A stretch of DNA of 41,129 bases, taken from Phycisphaerae bacterium. Its GTDB lineage: Bacteria; Planctomycetota; Phycisphaerae; Sedimentisphaerales; SM23-30. A model generated the notes under the pieces. It was given only the letters and a program-made list of their open reading frames with translations, had not been told where the DNA came from and did no database searches. The DNA is taken from the NCBI GenBank assembly GCA_016342495.1, contig JAEIOG010000040.1:1-41129 (forward strand). The letters run 5' to 3'. Positions 25,096 to 34,151 of this stretch are shown one piece after another (position 1 is the stretch's first letter; each line of letters begins with the position of its first letter). A program made the translations under genes and the position numbers.

Positions 25096-27159
25096 CTATT
25101 TTCCTTCCAGCCAATGACCTGCCAAATTAATCAAATCACCCATATCATAACCATCGCTATCCAGCCACCCAATAGCCAACTCGGCCAAATCCTCCAGATC
25201 AACTCCATCTCCCCCAGCCATATCACCAGCAATATCAACCTGATACCACAACCGCGGATAACTCACCTTACCCGAATGCATCCGCCAAATATCTTCTTCC
25301 CCATTTTCAGTCTCACCAACGAAATCCCAACCAACCCCAATTAATACCGCCGAATCCTGCAGCTGCCCAGTCCCAACACCAATACCACCCGCTGAAACCG
25401 ATAAACCACTAGTCTCAACATCCCAACCCGAACCCATAACACCGCCGTTATTAGAACCCACCAGTCCCCCAACTTTTTCAGTGCCAATGACAGTGCCGAT
25501 AGAATAGCAATTGTATATCCCCGCTTCGTTTAATCCTACCAGTCCTCCTGCCGTATGAGTAACTGCTGATACCGAGCTGAAGGCATAGCTATCATATATA
25601 CTGCCACCATTATTGCCACCAACTAAACCACCTATACCCCAGTTGCCTGCTACTTGGCCAGTTGCATAGCAATTACTAATGCTGCCAGCATTAAAAGCTG
25701 CAACAGCGCCAACACCAGCTTTGCCAGTTATATTTGCATTAACAATACCAAGATTTCTAACTACGTAAGGCCAGCCATGGACACAGCCGAATAAACCCAC
25801 ATAATTGGTGTCTGGCCGATTAATTGTAAGCCCTTTTATTGTATGTCCCCAACCCTCAAAACTACCGGTAAACATATTGATATAATCGCCAATAGGCTTA
25901 AAACCTTCCAGAATAGTATCATCAGTCCCTTCATCATTCCAATAGGCAGTCTCTCTGGCATCAATATCACACATAAGGGCATAGGTGCCATCTAAAGGGT
26001 ATGAAGGGTCATTACCAATTTTAGCCAGTGTAGCCAGAGTATCGATCCCAATAGCTGGGGCAAATTTTGCAACAAACTCACTACTCGTCCCTACATAAAC
26101 AAAAGTCTGAGGATTTTCCTTAAAATCATGCCATTCGATAAATACACAAGGGACATCTCCTGATATCGCCCTTAAACTAATAAGGGTTCCGGGAGCATAG
26201 CGGCCATTATCAGATTCAGGAGAGATGATCACCTGACCTGGCCCATCAACTGTTACTGTTAGTTTATAAGTTGGCACCATATCCTTAATGTATGGATAAC
26301 TCCTGTTTTCCAGAATTTCCCAGGTATTTTCAAAATCCCAGTTTGGATAATTAGTCTGCTGTAGCATTTGCCCAATATATCTACCTGCACCACCAGCAGA
26401 ATTATTTTTACCACTCAAATAAACATCCCAGTAACAATCAATTACTGTTGCCGAAGAAGATTGGCTGCCGATAAATCCACCACCATTGCCTATGACCTTT
26501 GTTGTGGAATAACTCGTTGCAATAGAAGCATTATTTATTCCAACAAATCCTGCTGCACCATAGTTTGTTGCTTTGGCTGTTCCGGTAGCAAAAGTATTGC
26601 TGATAAACCCATAATTTTCCCCTACCAAACCGGCAGGATAAATTGCCGCACCCACAAAACCATCTGCATAACAATGACTAACAACTCCACCGTTAATTCC
26701 AACGACACTACCAGCACAATAATTTCCTGTTATGGCTGTATCAACCAGCCCCAGATTTTTAACTATGCCATCGGTGCCAATACAGCTAAACAAACCGACA
26801 TAATCTCTATCAGGACGATGAATATTAAGACCGGTTATAATATGATTCTGCCCATCGAAAATCCCATTAAAAGGGTTAATGGCACTTTCGGTATATACGC
26901 CAATAGGTTCAAACCCTTCCAATATTTCTTCATCGCTTTCTTCATCGTTCCAGTTCGCGGTTTGCCAAGCATCAATATTAGCAGTAAGGATATAATGTTC
27001 ATCCAGCGGATAATTCGGGTCATTGCCGATTTTAGCCAGTGACTCTAATGAATCAATCTCAATAGTAATCCAGAAATCAGCTAAAATTGTCTTGTCACTA
27101 TCCATTATTACTGTAGCGACAAGGCCATCGGCCAAATGAACACCCTGCCAACCTTTCAT
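25096..27159 (-). CDS. GLUG-repeat protein, C-terminal part of a gene split by duplication
   Basis: 687-codon frame that is the 3' part of one large gene. It begins inside the duplicated segment (MKGWQGVHLADG) without a signal peptide. It carries two GLUG clusters (NPFNGIFDGQNHIITGL, then GSFEGWGHTIKGLTI), with many GGLVG/CYATG-type repeats and a divergent InlB B-repeat-like domain between them (YKLTVTVDGPGQVIISPES ... FVAKF). It ends in a dockerin-like tail (GGDGVDLEDLAELAIGWLDS, then MGDLINLAGHWLEG), typical of Phycisphaerae exported proteins. The true gene is restored by deleting one 458-bp copy. As it stands this part is probably not exported, and its internal Met has only a weak ribosome binding site. 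Confidence 0.75.
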   Translation of the reverse strand: MKGWQGVHLADGLVATVIMDSDKTILADFWITIEIDSLESLAKIGNDPNYPLDEHYILTANIDAWQTANWNDEESDEEILEGFEPIGVYTESAINPFNGIFDGQNHIITGLNIHRPDRDYVGLFSCIGTDGIVKNLGLVDTAITGNYCAGSVVGINGGVVSHCYADGFVGAAIYPAGLVGENYGFISNTFATGTAKATNYGAAGFVGINNASIATSYSTTKVIGNGGGFIGSQSSSATVIDCYWDVYLSGKNNSAGGAGRYIGQMLQQTNYPNWDFENTWEILENRSYPYIKDMVPTYKLTVTVDGPGQVIISPESDNGRYAPGTLISLRAISGDVPCVFIEWHDFKENPQTFVYVGTSSEFVAKFAPAIGIDTLATLAKIGNDPSYPLDGTYALMCDIDARETAYWNDEGTDDTILEGFKPIGDYINMFTGSFEGWGHTIKGLTINRPDTNYVGLFGCVHGWPYVVRNLGIVNANITGKAGVGAVAAFNAGSISNCYATGQVAGNWGIGGLVGGNNGGSIYDSYAFSSVSAVTHTAGGLVGLNEAGIYNCYSIGTVIGTEKVGGLVGSNNGGVMGSGWDVETSGLSVSAGGIGVGTGQLQDSAVLIGVGWDFVGETENGEEDIWRMHSGKVSYPRLWYQVDIAGDMAGGDGVDLEDLAELAIGWLDSDGYDMGDLINLAGHWLEGK

Positions 27160-27362
27160 ACCAAAAGTTCCAGTGTCATCAGCGGTTAAAGTAATAACTG
27201 TTCCAGGAACATAACAGCCATTAACCGGTGCGGGTTCAAATAAAACCGACCCTGAGCCTTTGACCTCAATATCCAGCTTAAATTTGGGCTGCGAAGCTAT
27301 GAAATATGGATAGCTAAATCCATCATTGATAGCCCAGATATTTTCAAAGTCCCAGTCAGCAT
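26903..27362. repeat. 458-bp perfect tandem duplication, copy 1
   Basis: Bases 26903-27362 match 27361-27820 at every position compared. The repeat period is 458 bp, and the copies share the two bases AT at the junction (27361-27362), a 2-bp microhomology. Just outside, the sequences differ at once (C against A at one end, A against C at the other). Confidence 0.95.
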
Positions 27363-29642
27363 AGGTTCAAACCCTTCCAATATTTCTTCATCGCTTTCTT
27401 CATCGTTCCAGTTCGCGGTTTGCCAAGCATCAATATTAGCAGTAAGGATATAATGTTCATCCAGCGGATAATTCGGGTCATTGCCGATTTTAGCCAGTGA
27501 CTCTAATGAATCAATCTCAATAGTAATCCAGAAATCAGCTAAAATTGTCTTGTCACTATCCATTATTACTGTAGCGACAAGGCCATCGGCCAAATGAACA
27601 CCCTGCCAACCTTTCATACCAAAAGTTCCAGTGTCATCAGCGGTTAAAGTAATAACTGTTCCAGGAACATAACAGCCATTAACCGGTGCGGGTTCAAATA
27701 AAACCGACCCTGAGCCTTTGACCTCAATATCCAGCTTAAATTTGGGCTGCGAAGCTATGAAATATGGATAGCTAAATCCATCATTGATAGCCCAGATATT
27801 TTCAAAGTCCCAGTCAGCATCGGTAAATGTTGCCTTCTGATGCATCTGTTCAGTGGTTTTGTCGATACCTCCATCAGAATCATCACATTGACTGGTTTGA
27901 CTGTCCCAAAATCCGGCTGCTGATTGGGAACTACTGTTTGTTGCGATTAGACCACCAGCATAATTTTCCGCAATAATTCTTGCTGTGCTATAGTTGTGTT
28001 CTATGATGGCACAATAATTGATAGAACCCAACAGCCCACCCACAACATAAGTACCTGTTATTTTGCCTGTAACAAAACAATTATTCACTCTATTAACCGT
28101 ATCAATATTGCAGGTAGATTCGTAAATATATCCGACCATACCAGCTACAATATTGCCACCCGTAATATTGGCATTTATCAGGCCCAGCTTTTTGACTTCA
28201 GCACCGTTGCCAATACTACCAAACAAAGCGACACAATTGTCTTGTGGGGCATTGATGGTCAAATTATGAATAATATGGCCATCGCCATCGAAAGAACCAG
28301 TAAATTTTTCACCTTCAAATTCATAATCTTCATAAAAACCCGGTGCAATCAATGCCTTGTCAAAATCATAATCGCCCATATCTATATCAGAAGTCATAAT
28401 AAAGCACTTATCATAATCTTTAACACTATAGCCCAAATCAATCATATCTCTGGCTGTAGATATTTGATAAGGATCTGCAGAGCTACCAACACCGCCCGAA
28501 TAAGTAATATTACGCAATTGCGGATAATCGCCATCTGGCAGGAGCCATATATTTTTTATACCATTATCCGTCTCGCCAACAAAATCCCAACCCGCATCAG
28601 TAAAGGTTGAAAGAGTTTGCATCTCGGCGGTGGTTTTGCCATAGCTAATACTCCCTGCGATATTACCCACACCCTGAGCAACACCACCAGTTTGAATGTC
28701 CCAAAAACAAGCAGTAAGTGTTGGGTTATCACCATAAGGAAAAGAACTAAGGGCACCAACCATGCCCCCAACAGAATTATCACCACTAATATCACCGGTT
28801 GTATAACATTTTTCGAAATGCCCGCCATTGACACCAGCCAAACCGCCAACATGCTGACTACCATTAACAGATGCTTTCGCATAACAGTTTCTTATAGTAG
28901 AATACAAATTTCTACCAACTATTCCGCCTGCAAAAGATTCTTGAGCATTAACAACGCCATTAGTAAAACTGCTGACAATATAACTCCTATTATCTCCTAC
29001 CAGCCCGCCAACATAATTAATCCCGCTTACATTAACATCGGCACGACAAGTATTAATAGTGGCAATTGTGCCTGGGCCTTCAGAAATATAGGTAAGAGCA
29101 AAACTGCTGCCAGCCAAACCTCCGACATAAGTATCTCCCTCAATATGGCCAGAAACAGAGATAGATTCTATTTGGCTGTAGTACAAAATACCAACTAACC
29201 CGCCAGTTTCCTTACTGCCGTGTATATCGACATTTTTCAAATTTAAATGACTCACCTGTGCTTCATAAAGCATACCAAATAATCCTACACAATCATTGCC
29301 AGAGCCATCAATGGTTAAGTTGCTAATTGTATGATTATTGCCATTAAAACTTCCAGTAAATTTTGACCCTTGCAACCCAGATTCCGTCGAATCATCCGGT
29401 GCGATAACCGCTTGTGTGAATTCATAACACGCCAGATCAATATCCGCTGTCATTATGAAACAGCTATTATAATCTTCAGTGGTGTTTCCCAATCTTATCA
29501 AATCTTCTGCGGTAGCTATCTGGTAAGGGTCTGCCTCGGTGCCTGTGCCGCCGGAATATTGTCCCAGACAGGTAGCTCCTGATATAATAAAAATTGTCCA
29601 GATTAATAATATAAACTTGATACACTTGTTGAAGAACTTCAT
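27297..29642 (-). CDS. GLUG-repeat protein, N-terminal part of a gene split by duplication
   Basis: 781-codon frame with a signal peptide (CIKFILLIWTIFIISGATC). Two blocks begin GGTGTEADPYQIATAEDL and GGVGSSADPYQISTARDM, each followed by GLUG modules (GSFNGNNHTISNLTI, YVGGLAG, GGLVGDN, CYAKASV). Near the end is a divergent InlB B-repeat-like domain (FKLDIEVKGSGSVLFEPAP ... KTILADF). GLUG repeats form beta-solenoid-like surface or secreted domains; adhesion or polysaccharide contact is plausible but unproven. The last 20 or so residues (after ILEGFEP) are out-of-frame sequence created by the duplication. Deleting one copy joins this frame to the C-terminal part: 4547 minus 458 is 4089 bp, 1362 codons plus stop. 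Confidence 0.8.
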   Translation of the reverse strand: MKFFNKCIKFILLIWTIFIISGATCLGQYSGGTGTEADPYQIATAEDLIRLGNTTEDYNSCFIMTADIDLACYEFTQAVIAPDDSTESGLQGSKFTGSFNGNNHTISNLTIDGSGNDCVGLFGMLYEAQVSHLNLKNVDIHGSKETGGLVGILYYSQIESISVSGHIEGDTYVGGLAGSSFALTYISEGPGTIATINTCRADVNVSGINYVGGLVGDNRSYIVSSFTNGVVNAQESFAGGIVGRNLYSTIRNCYAKASVNGSQHVGGLAGVNGGHFEKCYTTGDISGDNSVGGMVGALSSFPYGDNPTLTACFWDIQTGGVAQGVGNIAGSISYGKTTAEMQTLSTFTDAGWDFVGETDNGIKNIWLLPDGDYPQLRNITYSGGVGSSADPYQISTARDMIDLGYSVKDYDKCFIMTSDIDMGDYDFDKALIAPGFYEDYEFEGEKFTGSFDGDGHIIHNLTINAPQDNCVALFGSIGNGAEVKKLGLINANITGGNIVAGMVGYIYESTCNIDTVNRVNNCFVTGKITGTYVVGGLLGSINYCAIIEHNYSTARIIAENYAGGLIATNSSSQSAAGFWDSQTSQCDDSDGGIDKTTEQMHQKATFTDADWDFENIWAINDGFSYPYFIASQPKFKLDIEVKGSGSVLFEPAPVNGCYVPGTVITLTADDTGTFGMKGWQGVHLADGLVATVIMDSDKTILADFWITIEIDSLESLAKIGNDPNYPLDEHYILTANIDAWQTANWNDEESDEEILEGFEPMLTGTLKISGLSMMDLAIHIS
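27361..27820. repeat. 458-bp perfect tandem duplication, copy 2
   Basis: Second copy, directly adjacent and in the same orientation. Since 458 is 3 x 152 + 2, the duplication shifts the reading frame of the GLUG gene and creates an early stop (27297-27299) for the N-terminal part. Confidence 0.95.
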
Positions 29643-29984
29643 TGTACTATCCTGACTTTATAGTTTATAAGCTCCCGCTTGCTGGCACTGCCAAATTTGT
29701 TAAACAATAAAATTATTGTAGTACATAAACTGCCTTTTGTCAATGTATTCTACCATTAAAATTAGACACCCTAAAAGGTATGGCCACCGAGAGTTTTTAC
29801 CCCTATGTTGTTTTTTTGCAACATATTTTCATGTCATTTTTTTGATATTTTTGGTAAAAATGGGGTTTTTAATGACTTTTTGGTAGATAAACTGCTTTTT
29901 CGGGACTGTTATGATTGTAAAATTTCCCTGAAAATGCGCAATCGGTTGCTTTTTGGTAATCCCAATTTGTATAAGAAATGCTGA
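29643..29984. other. Intergenic region between GLUG gene and cheD
   Basis: AT-rich and T-rich, with no supported gene. A 7-bp inverted repeat TATGTTG / CAACATA surrounds a T-run near 29802-29823; it lacks a following T-tract and is not a convincing terminator. The upstream promoter of the GLUG gene is presumably here but was not identified. Confidence 0.4.
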
Positions 29985-30491
29985 TTAGATTTGACTGATA
30001 TTTTTACGGCTGCGAATAGTAACTGATCCATCATCAACCCGCAACATAGCTGTACGACTATTAGCTTTGCCTATATCGCAGGCCTTAATTTTGATATTAC
30101 GCCGATGCAATTCATTTGTGATAGAATTAACGTTTTGAGTACCGATATCATTAGAAGAATTGGCCAGAACCTTCGCTCCGCCAATAAGTTTAACTTCCGC
30201 TAAGCGTAAATCGCCCCCTTTTGCCTGGAATTGTTCTAGAAACATATCTAAGCCACTATCAGCGTATTTGAGAGGATTATCGATATTTTCGGGCGATTCT
30301 GGCAAAAGGAAATGCCAAAGCCCGCCAACGTTTGCTTTTGAATCCCAGATAGATACTGCGACACATGATCCTAATGCATAAGTAACAAGGGTAACTGCCT
30401 GGTCAGAACTGCTTTTAGCTTCAGAAATGCCTACAACCTTAACCATACGGTTTTTGGTGGCTTCTAAGCTGTATATTTTGGTATCGGGCAC
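29985..30491 (-). CDS. cheD: CheD-type chemoreceptor glutamine deamidase
   Basis: 168 aa. The catalytic Cys is C43 in TYALGSCVAVSIWD and the His is H60 in GGLWHFLLPES; the later AEVKLIGGAKVL and NIKIKACDIGKANSRTAML are also family features. CheD deamidates receptor glutamines and binds CheC/CheY-P in chemotaxis. The start codon is GTG, supported by a GGGGGGA run 6 bases upstream. No receptor, CheA, CheC or CheY gene is in the window, so it is an orphan here. Confidence 0.93.
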   Translation of the reverse strand: MPDTKIYSLEATKNRMVKVVGISEAKSSSDQAVTLVTYALGSCVAVSIWDSKANVGGLWHFLLPESPENIDNPLKYADSGLDMFLEQFQAKGGDLRLAEVKLIGGAKVLANSSNDIGTQNVNSITNELHRRNIKIKACDIGKANSRTAMLRVDDGSVTIRSRKNISQI

Positions 30492-30587
30492 GATAAATCC
30501 CCCCAGATATATATGTTGCCAATTTACATATATCAGTATCGGCGTATTTCAAGTAGAAATTAATGCTTTTTCAGTTAATGCAAGAAA

Positions 30588-31211
30588 TTATAGTTTTGAA
30601 AGTGCGATTTTATAGCTGTTGCGTCCTTCCCGAATATATTTGCGTTCAAAATTAGTACCGACTAATTCGCCATCCTTAGCACCTTCTGCCGGGCAAAAGT
30701 CGATTTTTTGAAAGCAGGAAGCGATTTTCTGATCTTTGAGCAGCACTTCCTGCATTTGCTGGAAATATTCTTCATGGTCGGTGGCTACCCGTAATTGGCC
30801 ACCTGTTTTCAGGCATCGAATTACCTCCAGCATATTATCCTGAGCAAAAAAACGGCGTTTATTATGGCGTTTTTTGGGCCATGGGTCTGGATAATAAATG
30901 TGCAGAGCCTCAATAGAGGAATCCTTGACATAATCACGGATAAAATCACGGGCATCGGCTCGCAGCATCCTGGTATTTGAGAGTTTCCAACGTGCCAGAC
31001 GGTCACAGCTGTGCCGATAATATCTGCTGGCCCACTCAATTCCTAAATAATTTATATTTAAATTAGCTTTTGCCTGATGAACCAGAAAAGTCCCCTTGCC
31101 TGATCCTATTTCAATTTCGACCGGGCCGGGATTTGGGAATAAATCTTGTAAGTCCATGGGCTGACTACACTTATCTAAATCTACGGCTATATCTTTATCA
31201 GTTAATTCCAA
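30588..31211 (-). CDS. trmB: tRNA (guanine-N7-)-methyltransferase
   Basis: SAM-dependent enzyme that makes m7G46 in tRNA; 207 aa, normal length. The SAM-binding motif is VEIEIGSGKGTFL (residues ~31-43). Other motifs are NINYLGIEWASRYY, IHIYYPDPWPKKRHNKRRF-type residues with the catalytic Asp, and GTNFERKYIREG near the end. The start is a TTG with AGGAG 7 bases upstream, which decides the start. It stands alone on the minus strand, 96 bases from cheD. Confidence 0.96.
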   Translation of the reverse strand: MELTDKDIAVDLDKCSQPMDLQDLFPNPGPVEIEIGSGKGTFLVHQAKANLNINYLGIEWASRYYRHSCDRLARWKLSNTRMLRADARDFIRDYVKDSSIEALHIYYPDPWPKKRHNKRRFFAQDNMLEVIRCLKTGGQLRVATDHEEYFQQMQEVLLKDQKIASCFQKIDFCPAEGAKDGELVGTNFERKYIREGRNSYKIALSKL

Positions 31212-31390
31212 TTTATCGCTCCTGTTATAAATTCAAAAGTGCATTATAATAATCAAAATCTGTAACTAATGCAAGAGCAGTGCTGGCATTGCTATAATTT
31301 TAGGAAGGCCAACGGCTTTAGTTGGATGTATAAAATGCCGATGCAAACCATAGCGTATAAAAAAGGTTTTACTTACAGGAAAATGAAATT

Positions 31391-32053
31391 ATGGGTAAGT
31401 ATCTATTTAGAAGAAGATTTCGCCGAGTGCTGATCGACATTCAGACTCAATATGATCTGATTTATGGCAATGGCCATGATCATAAGGAAATTCTCCATAA
31501 AATTCGCAGAATAATGGCCTGGAGCCGGGTGCACAATGTACCCATCATCTCAATAGCTTTGGCTAAAACTCCAGATATTTGTGAAGATGATATCTGCGTG
31601 GAAGGTACACCGGGCCAAAAAAAGATACGGTATACAATGCTGCCCTGCCACAAAACATTTTGTCCTGAATCCTGCACGGATATTCCCGAAAATATTCTGC
31701 GGGAATATCGCCAGATTATTTTTAACATTCGTGAAAATGATCCTTTTGCATTGCCAAGGGCGGACAGGCTGCTGACCAATCTCAAAGCGGATGAATTTGT
31801 ATTATTTGGTATTGGTCTAAATGATGTAATGAAATATACCGCTCTGGGTCTTCTAAAACGTGATAAAAAGGTATCGATTCTCTCTGATGCGATAGATTTT
31901 TCTGAAAATGATATAGAAGACGAAATGACCGCGCGAAAACTGGCGGCTAAAGGCGCTGATTATATCGAAACGGCTTCTATCACCGGAGAAAGTAAATTAT
32001 GCGGACCATCAGTACATCCGGAACCCTGGCGTGACATGGCATTGACCAGATGA
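31391..32053 (+). CDS. Isochorismatase-fold protein lacking the usual catalytic Cys
   Basis: 220 aa with the cysteine-hydrolase (isochorismatase-like) layout: strand RRVLIDIQTQYDLI with D16 at the usual catalytic Asp, then FVLFGIGLNDVMKYTALGLL, which aligns with the nucleophile motif (normally ...DVC...). Here Met replaces the Cys, and the usual catalytic Lys segment reads NIRENDPFALP, apparently without Lys. It instead carries a Cys cluster elsewhere (DICEDDICVEG, MLPCHKTFCPESC), which might bind a metal. Activity as a normal hydrolase is therefore doubtful. An AGGA lies 10 bases before the start. It is monocistronic; its role is unknown. Confidence 0.7.
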   Translation: MGKYLFRRRFRRVLIDIQTQYDLIYGNGHDHKEILHKIRRIMAWSRVHNVPIISIALAKTPDICEDDICVEGTPGQKKIRYTMLPCHKTFCPESCTDIPENILREYRQIIFNIRENDPFALPRADRLLTNLKADEFVLFGIGLNDVMKYTALGLLKRDKKVSILSDAIDFSENDIEDEMTARKLAAKGADYIETASITGESKLCGPSVHPEPWRDMALTR

Positions 32054-32375
32054 TAGAAATAATCGCAACACTTTAGTCACAAGAAACAACTATTTGGTTA
32101 ATGTCAGTGGTAATAAGATATTAGTCACGGATTCTAAAGGATTATCACTGATTTTCGCAGATCCGTTTAATTTACTATTATGGTTTTTGACAGTTGGTAT
32201 CTGATTTTTAGTTGGCACAGCCACCCTGAAAACCCAGTGGTTTATGATGGTTTTTTAGAAAAATCAGTAACACTTTAGCCAAGTGAAACAATGCATAATA
32301 ATTGGTATCGCTATCGCGATATAATTTTTATCAGCATGGGCGGAGCCCATCCTGCTTAGCCTAATGCTACCAAAG
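32054..32375. other. Repeat-bearing intergenic region
   Basis: Contains copy A of the 102-bp dispersed repeat (32112-32213). Similar words also recur within the spacer (AACACTTTAGTCAC at about 32069, AACACTTTAGCCA at about 32269). A hairpin ATGGGC-GGA-GCCCAT lies at 32336-32350, just beyond the stop of the minus-strand gene. It lacks a T-tract, but may help end that transcript. Confidence 0.5.
32112..32213. repeat. Dispersed 102-bp intergenic repeat, copy A
   Basis: Matches 33958-34059 in the same orientation with about five single-base differences over 102 bases and no gaps. It includes GATTATCACTGATTTTCGCA. The sequence resembles the 'CACGGATT...CACTGATTTTCGC' intergenic repeats that recur in many planctomycete and other genomes (recalled, not searched). 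Confidence 0.9.
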
Positions 32376-33812
32376 CTATTTGAATGGATTTTTTAGCCAG
32401 TCGATAATTATTTGTTCCATGGTTCGGGGTTTTACAAGTTTGATCTGGCCTTGGTTAGTATCGACAACAATTTCAGCATCAGACGGGGACAGAGTCTGCA
32501 ATTCTTCCAGTAATTTCGTAGGGGTGGTGTTTTGGTATTGAGTTTGCGGCATTAAGGTATCGTGCGGGATATTATTGAAGTAAAAATCCAGCTGAGTGGC
32601 ACCTTTGATTATATCTTCAGCATCCCGGGCATACTCAAGATAGACAAAGGGGATATTGACTTCCATAAGGTCGACAATATTGTCATTTTGTTTGGGGGTA
32701 TCCGGCAAGGTGCCAATGTCGACAATGAAGCGTTTCACGCCAGCGTAACGGTATATGCGCAAATATTCTGCTTTGTGCTTTGTATAATTGGAAAGCAGGT
32801 CGACATAATCATTACCATAAATGCTTGTTTCACTGCCGATGGGATTGCTGTCTTTATCGAGGAACTGGGCAGTGACCAGATGGCCCATGCTTTTGGGTGT
32901 CATGCCAACGGCTATGCATTGCTGTTTATGATTGGAGTCAACATCGAAACGATATTCCACACTTTCATTCCCCCAGGAAGAACTATTAGAATAGGCAATA
33001 AATGGATCGGTCAAAATGCGAATAAAAACATCGGGCAAAATGGCTTCGGCATTTTTTTTAAGAGGGATATCGATTTGCTGGCGTGGCCCATGGGCGATAT
33101 CGACGAGCCAACGCATCTGAACTGGATGATATACATTCATGTTATGAGAAACTTCATAAGGATTTTCAAATCGATGAGACCAGGATGAGCCATTGTTCAA
33201 GGGGGCCAGGGTTGCGACATCATAGAGTTCCGAGCCAACATGCCGGGGGTGGTCAAGATTGTGAACTTCATACACTATTTGAATGCTTGAACGATTACGT
33301 TGAATCCAACGTGACTTGCGATGGTGATTGAGAGGCAGTTTTTCTTCGGGAAGGATGTTTCCCTGTAGGTCATAATAAGAATATTTAATTTGTGTGCCAG
33401 AATTATCAGCCCATTTTTCGATAATCTCAGCGGATGGATTATTTTCACGTGCAATTCCAATCGCTATTGGCAGGACATAGGGCCCATCAGTTGGCAATAA
33501 ATCAAGGTTGAGTTTTTCAACGGTATAGGCGACCTGGGAAGCTTGAATTTCGTCTTTGGGAGCTGATTTGAAATCGAAACGCAGCTCGGTATCAGTATGG
33601 ACGGTCGGCTCAAGTGAACGAAGAAATTCAGTTTGGGGAGCCGGTATGGGAAGAGCCGGGCCGATTTGTTCATTGTATTGGTCCAGATGTTTTTTAACAA
33701 TAAGATCGGCAGGTCGGATTTTATTGACGGAGTTGCCGGTGAATGTCATTACTATGGCGCCGATAAAAGCTATTATAAAGATAATAAATATTGTGGATTT
33801 ATGAATTTTCAT
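32376..33812 (-). CDS. Membrane-anchored or exported protein of unknown function
   Basis: 478 aa. The N-terminus MKIHKSTIFIIFIIAFIGAIVM is a membrane anchor or signal peptide; the rest is polar and beta-rich, without a domain I recognise. Notable stretches are YDLQGNILPEEKLPLNHHRK, YEVHNLDHPRHVGSELYD, and the C-terminal PSDAEIVVDTNQGQIKLVKP. Start ATG 33812 has GGGAG 8 bases upstream; the ATG at 33827 is an alternative. The gene is bracketed by two direct copies of the 102-bp repeat, so recombination between them would delete it. Confidence 0.7.
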   Translation of the reverse strand: MKIHKSTIFIIFIIAFIGAIVMTFTGNSVNKIRPADLIVKKHLDQYNEQIGPALPIPAPQTEFLRSLEPTVHTDTELRFDFKSAPKDEIQASQVAYTVEKLNLDLLPTDGPYVLPIAIGIARENNPSAEIIEKWADNSGTQIKYSYYDLQGNILPEEKLPLNHHRKSRWIQRNRSSIQIVYEVHNLDHPRHVGSELYDVATLAPLNNGSSWSHRFENPYEVSHNMNVYHPVQMRWLVDIAHGPRQQIDIPLKKNAEAILPDVFIRILTDPFIAYSNSSSWGNESVEYRFDVDSNHKQQCIAVGMTPKSMGHLVTAQFLDKDSNPIGSETSIYGNDYVDLLSNYTKHKAEYLRIYRYAGVKRFIVDIGTLPDTPKQNDNIVDLMEVNIPFVYLEYARDAEDIIKGATQLDFYFNNIPHDTLMPQTQYQNTTPTKLLEELQTLSPSDAEIVVDTNQGQIKLVKPRTMEQIIIDWLKNPFK

Positions 33813-33957
33813 GATTAAGGCTCCCATTTAATAAAGTTAAAAACTAAAGTATTTACTGGTCAGTTTTAGTGATATATTATAATTGTAAAGCATCAATGTA
33901 AAGAGATAAATTTATCAGGTAAGATGGGAAAAATATAAGAACAGGACACGGAGTGAA

Positions 33958-34059
33958 AATAAGATATTAGTCACAGATTCTAAAGGATTATCACTGATTT
34001 TCGCAGATCTGTTTAATTTACTATTATGGTTTTTGGCAGTAGGTTTCTGATTTTTAGTT
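33958..34059. repeat. Dispersed 102-bp intergenic repeat, copy B
   Basis: Direct copy of 32112-32213 (about 95% identical by eye, gap-free), lying upstream of the start of the minus-strand gene that the pair surrounds. Confidence 0.9.
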
Positions 34060-34151
34060 AGGGTGTTTACCTGCGGCGGTAAATGCTAATTCTAATGCCA
34101 CTTAAGTCTTTACTTATCTTCAAAACATCAGCGAAATCATAAAGTTCCACG

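Noticed and set aside
25012-29582. Long plus-strand open frames (for example 26368-27042, 27996-28610, 28617-29198) in the GLUG region
   Set aside because: They run antisense to the repetitive GLUG coding frame; their Ile/Thr/Asn-rich translations mirror the sense codons, and they lack ribosome binding sites.
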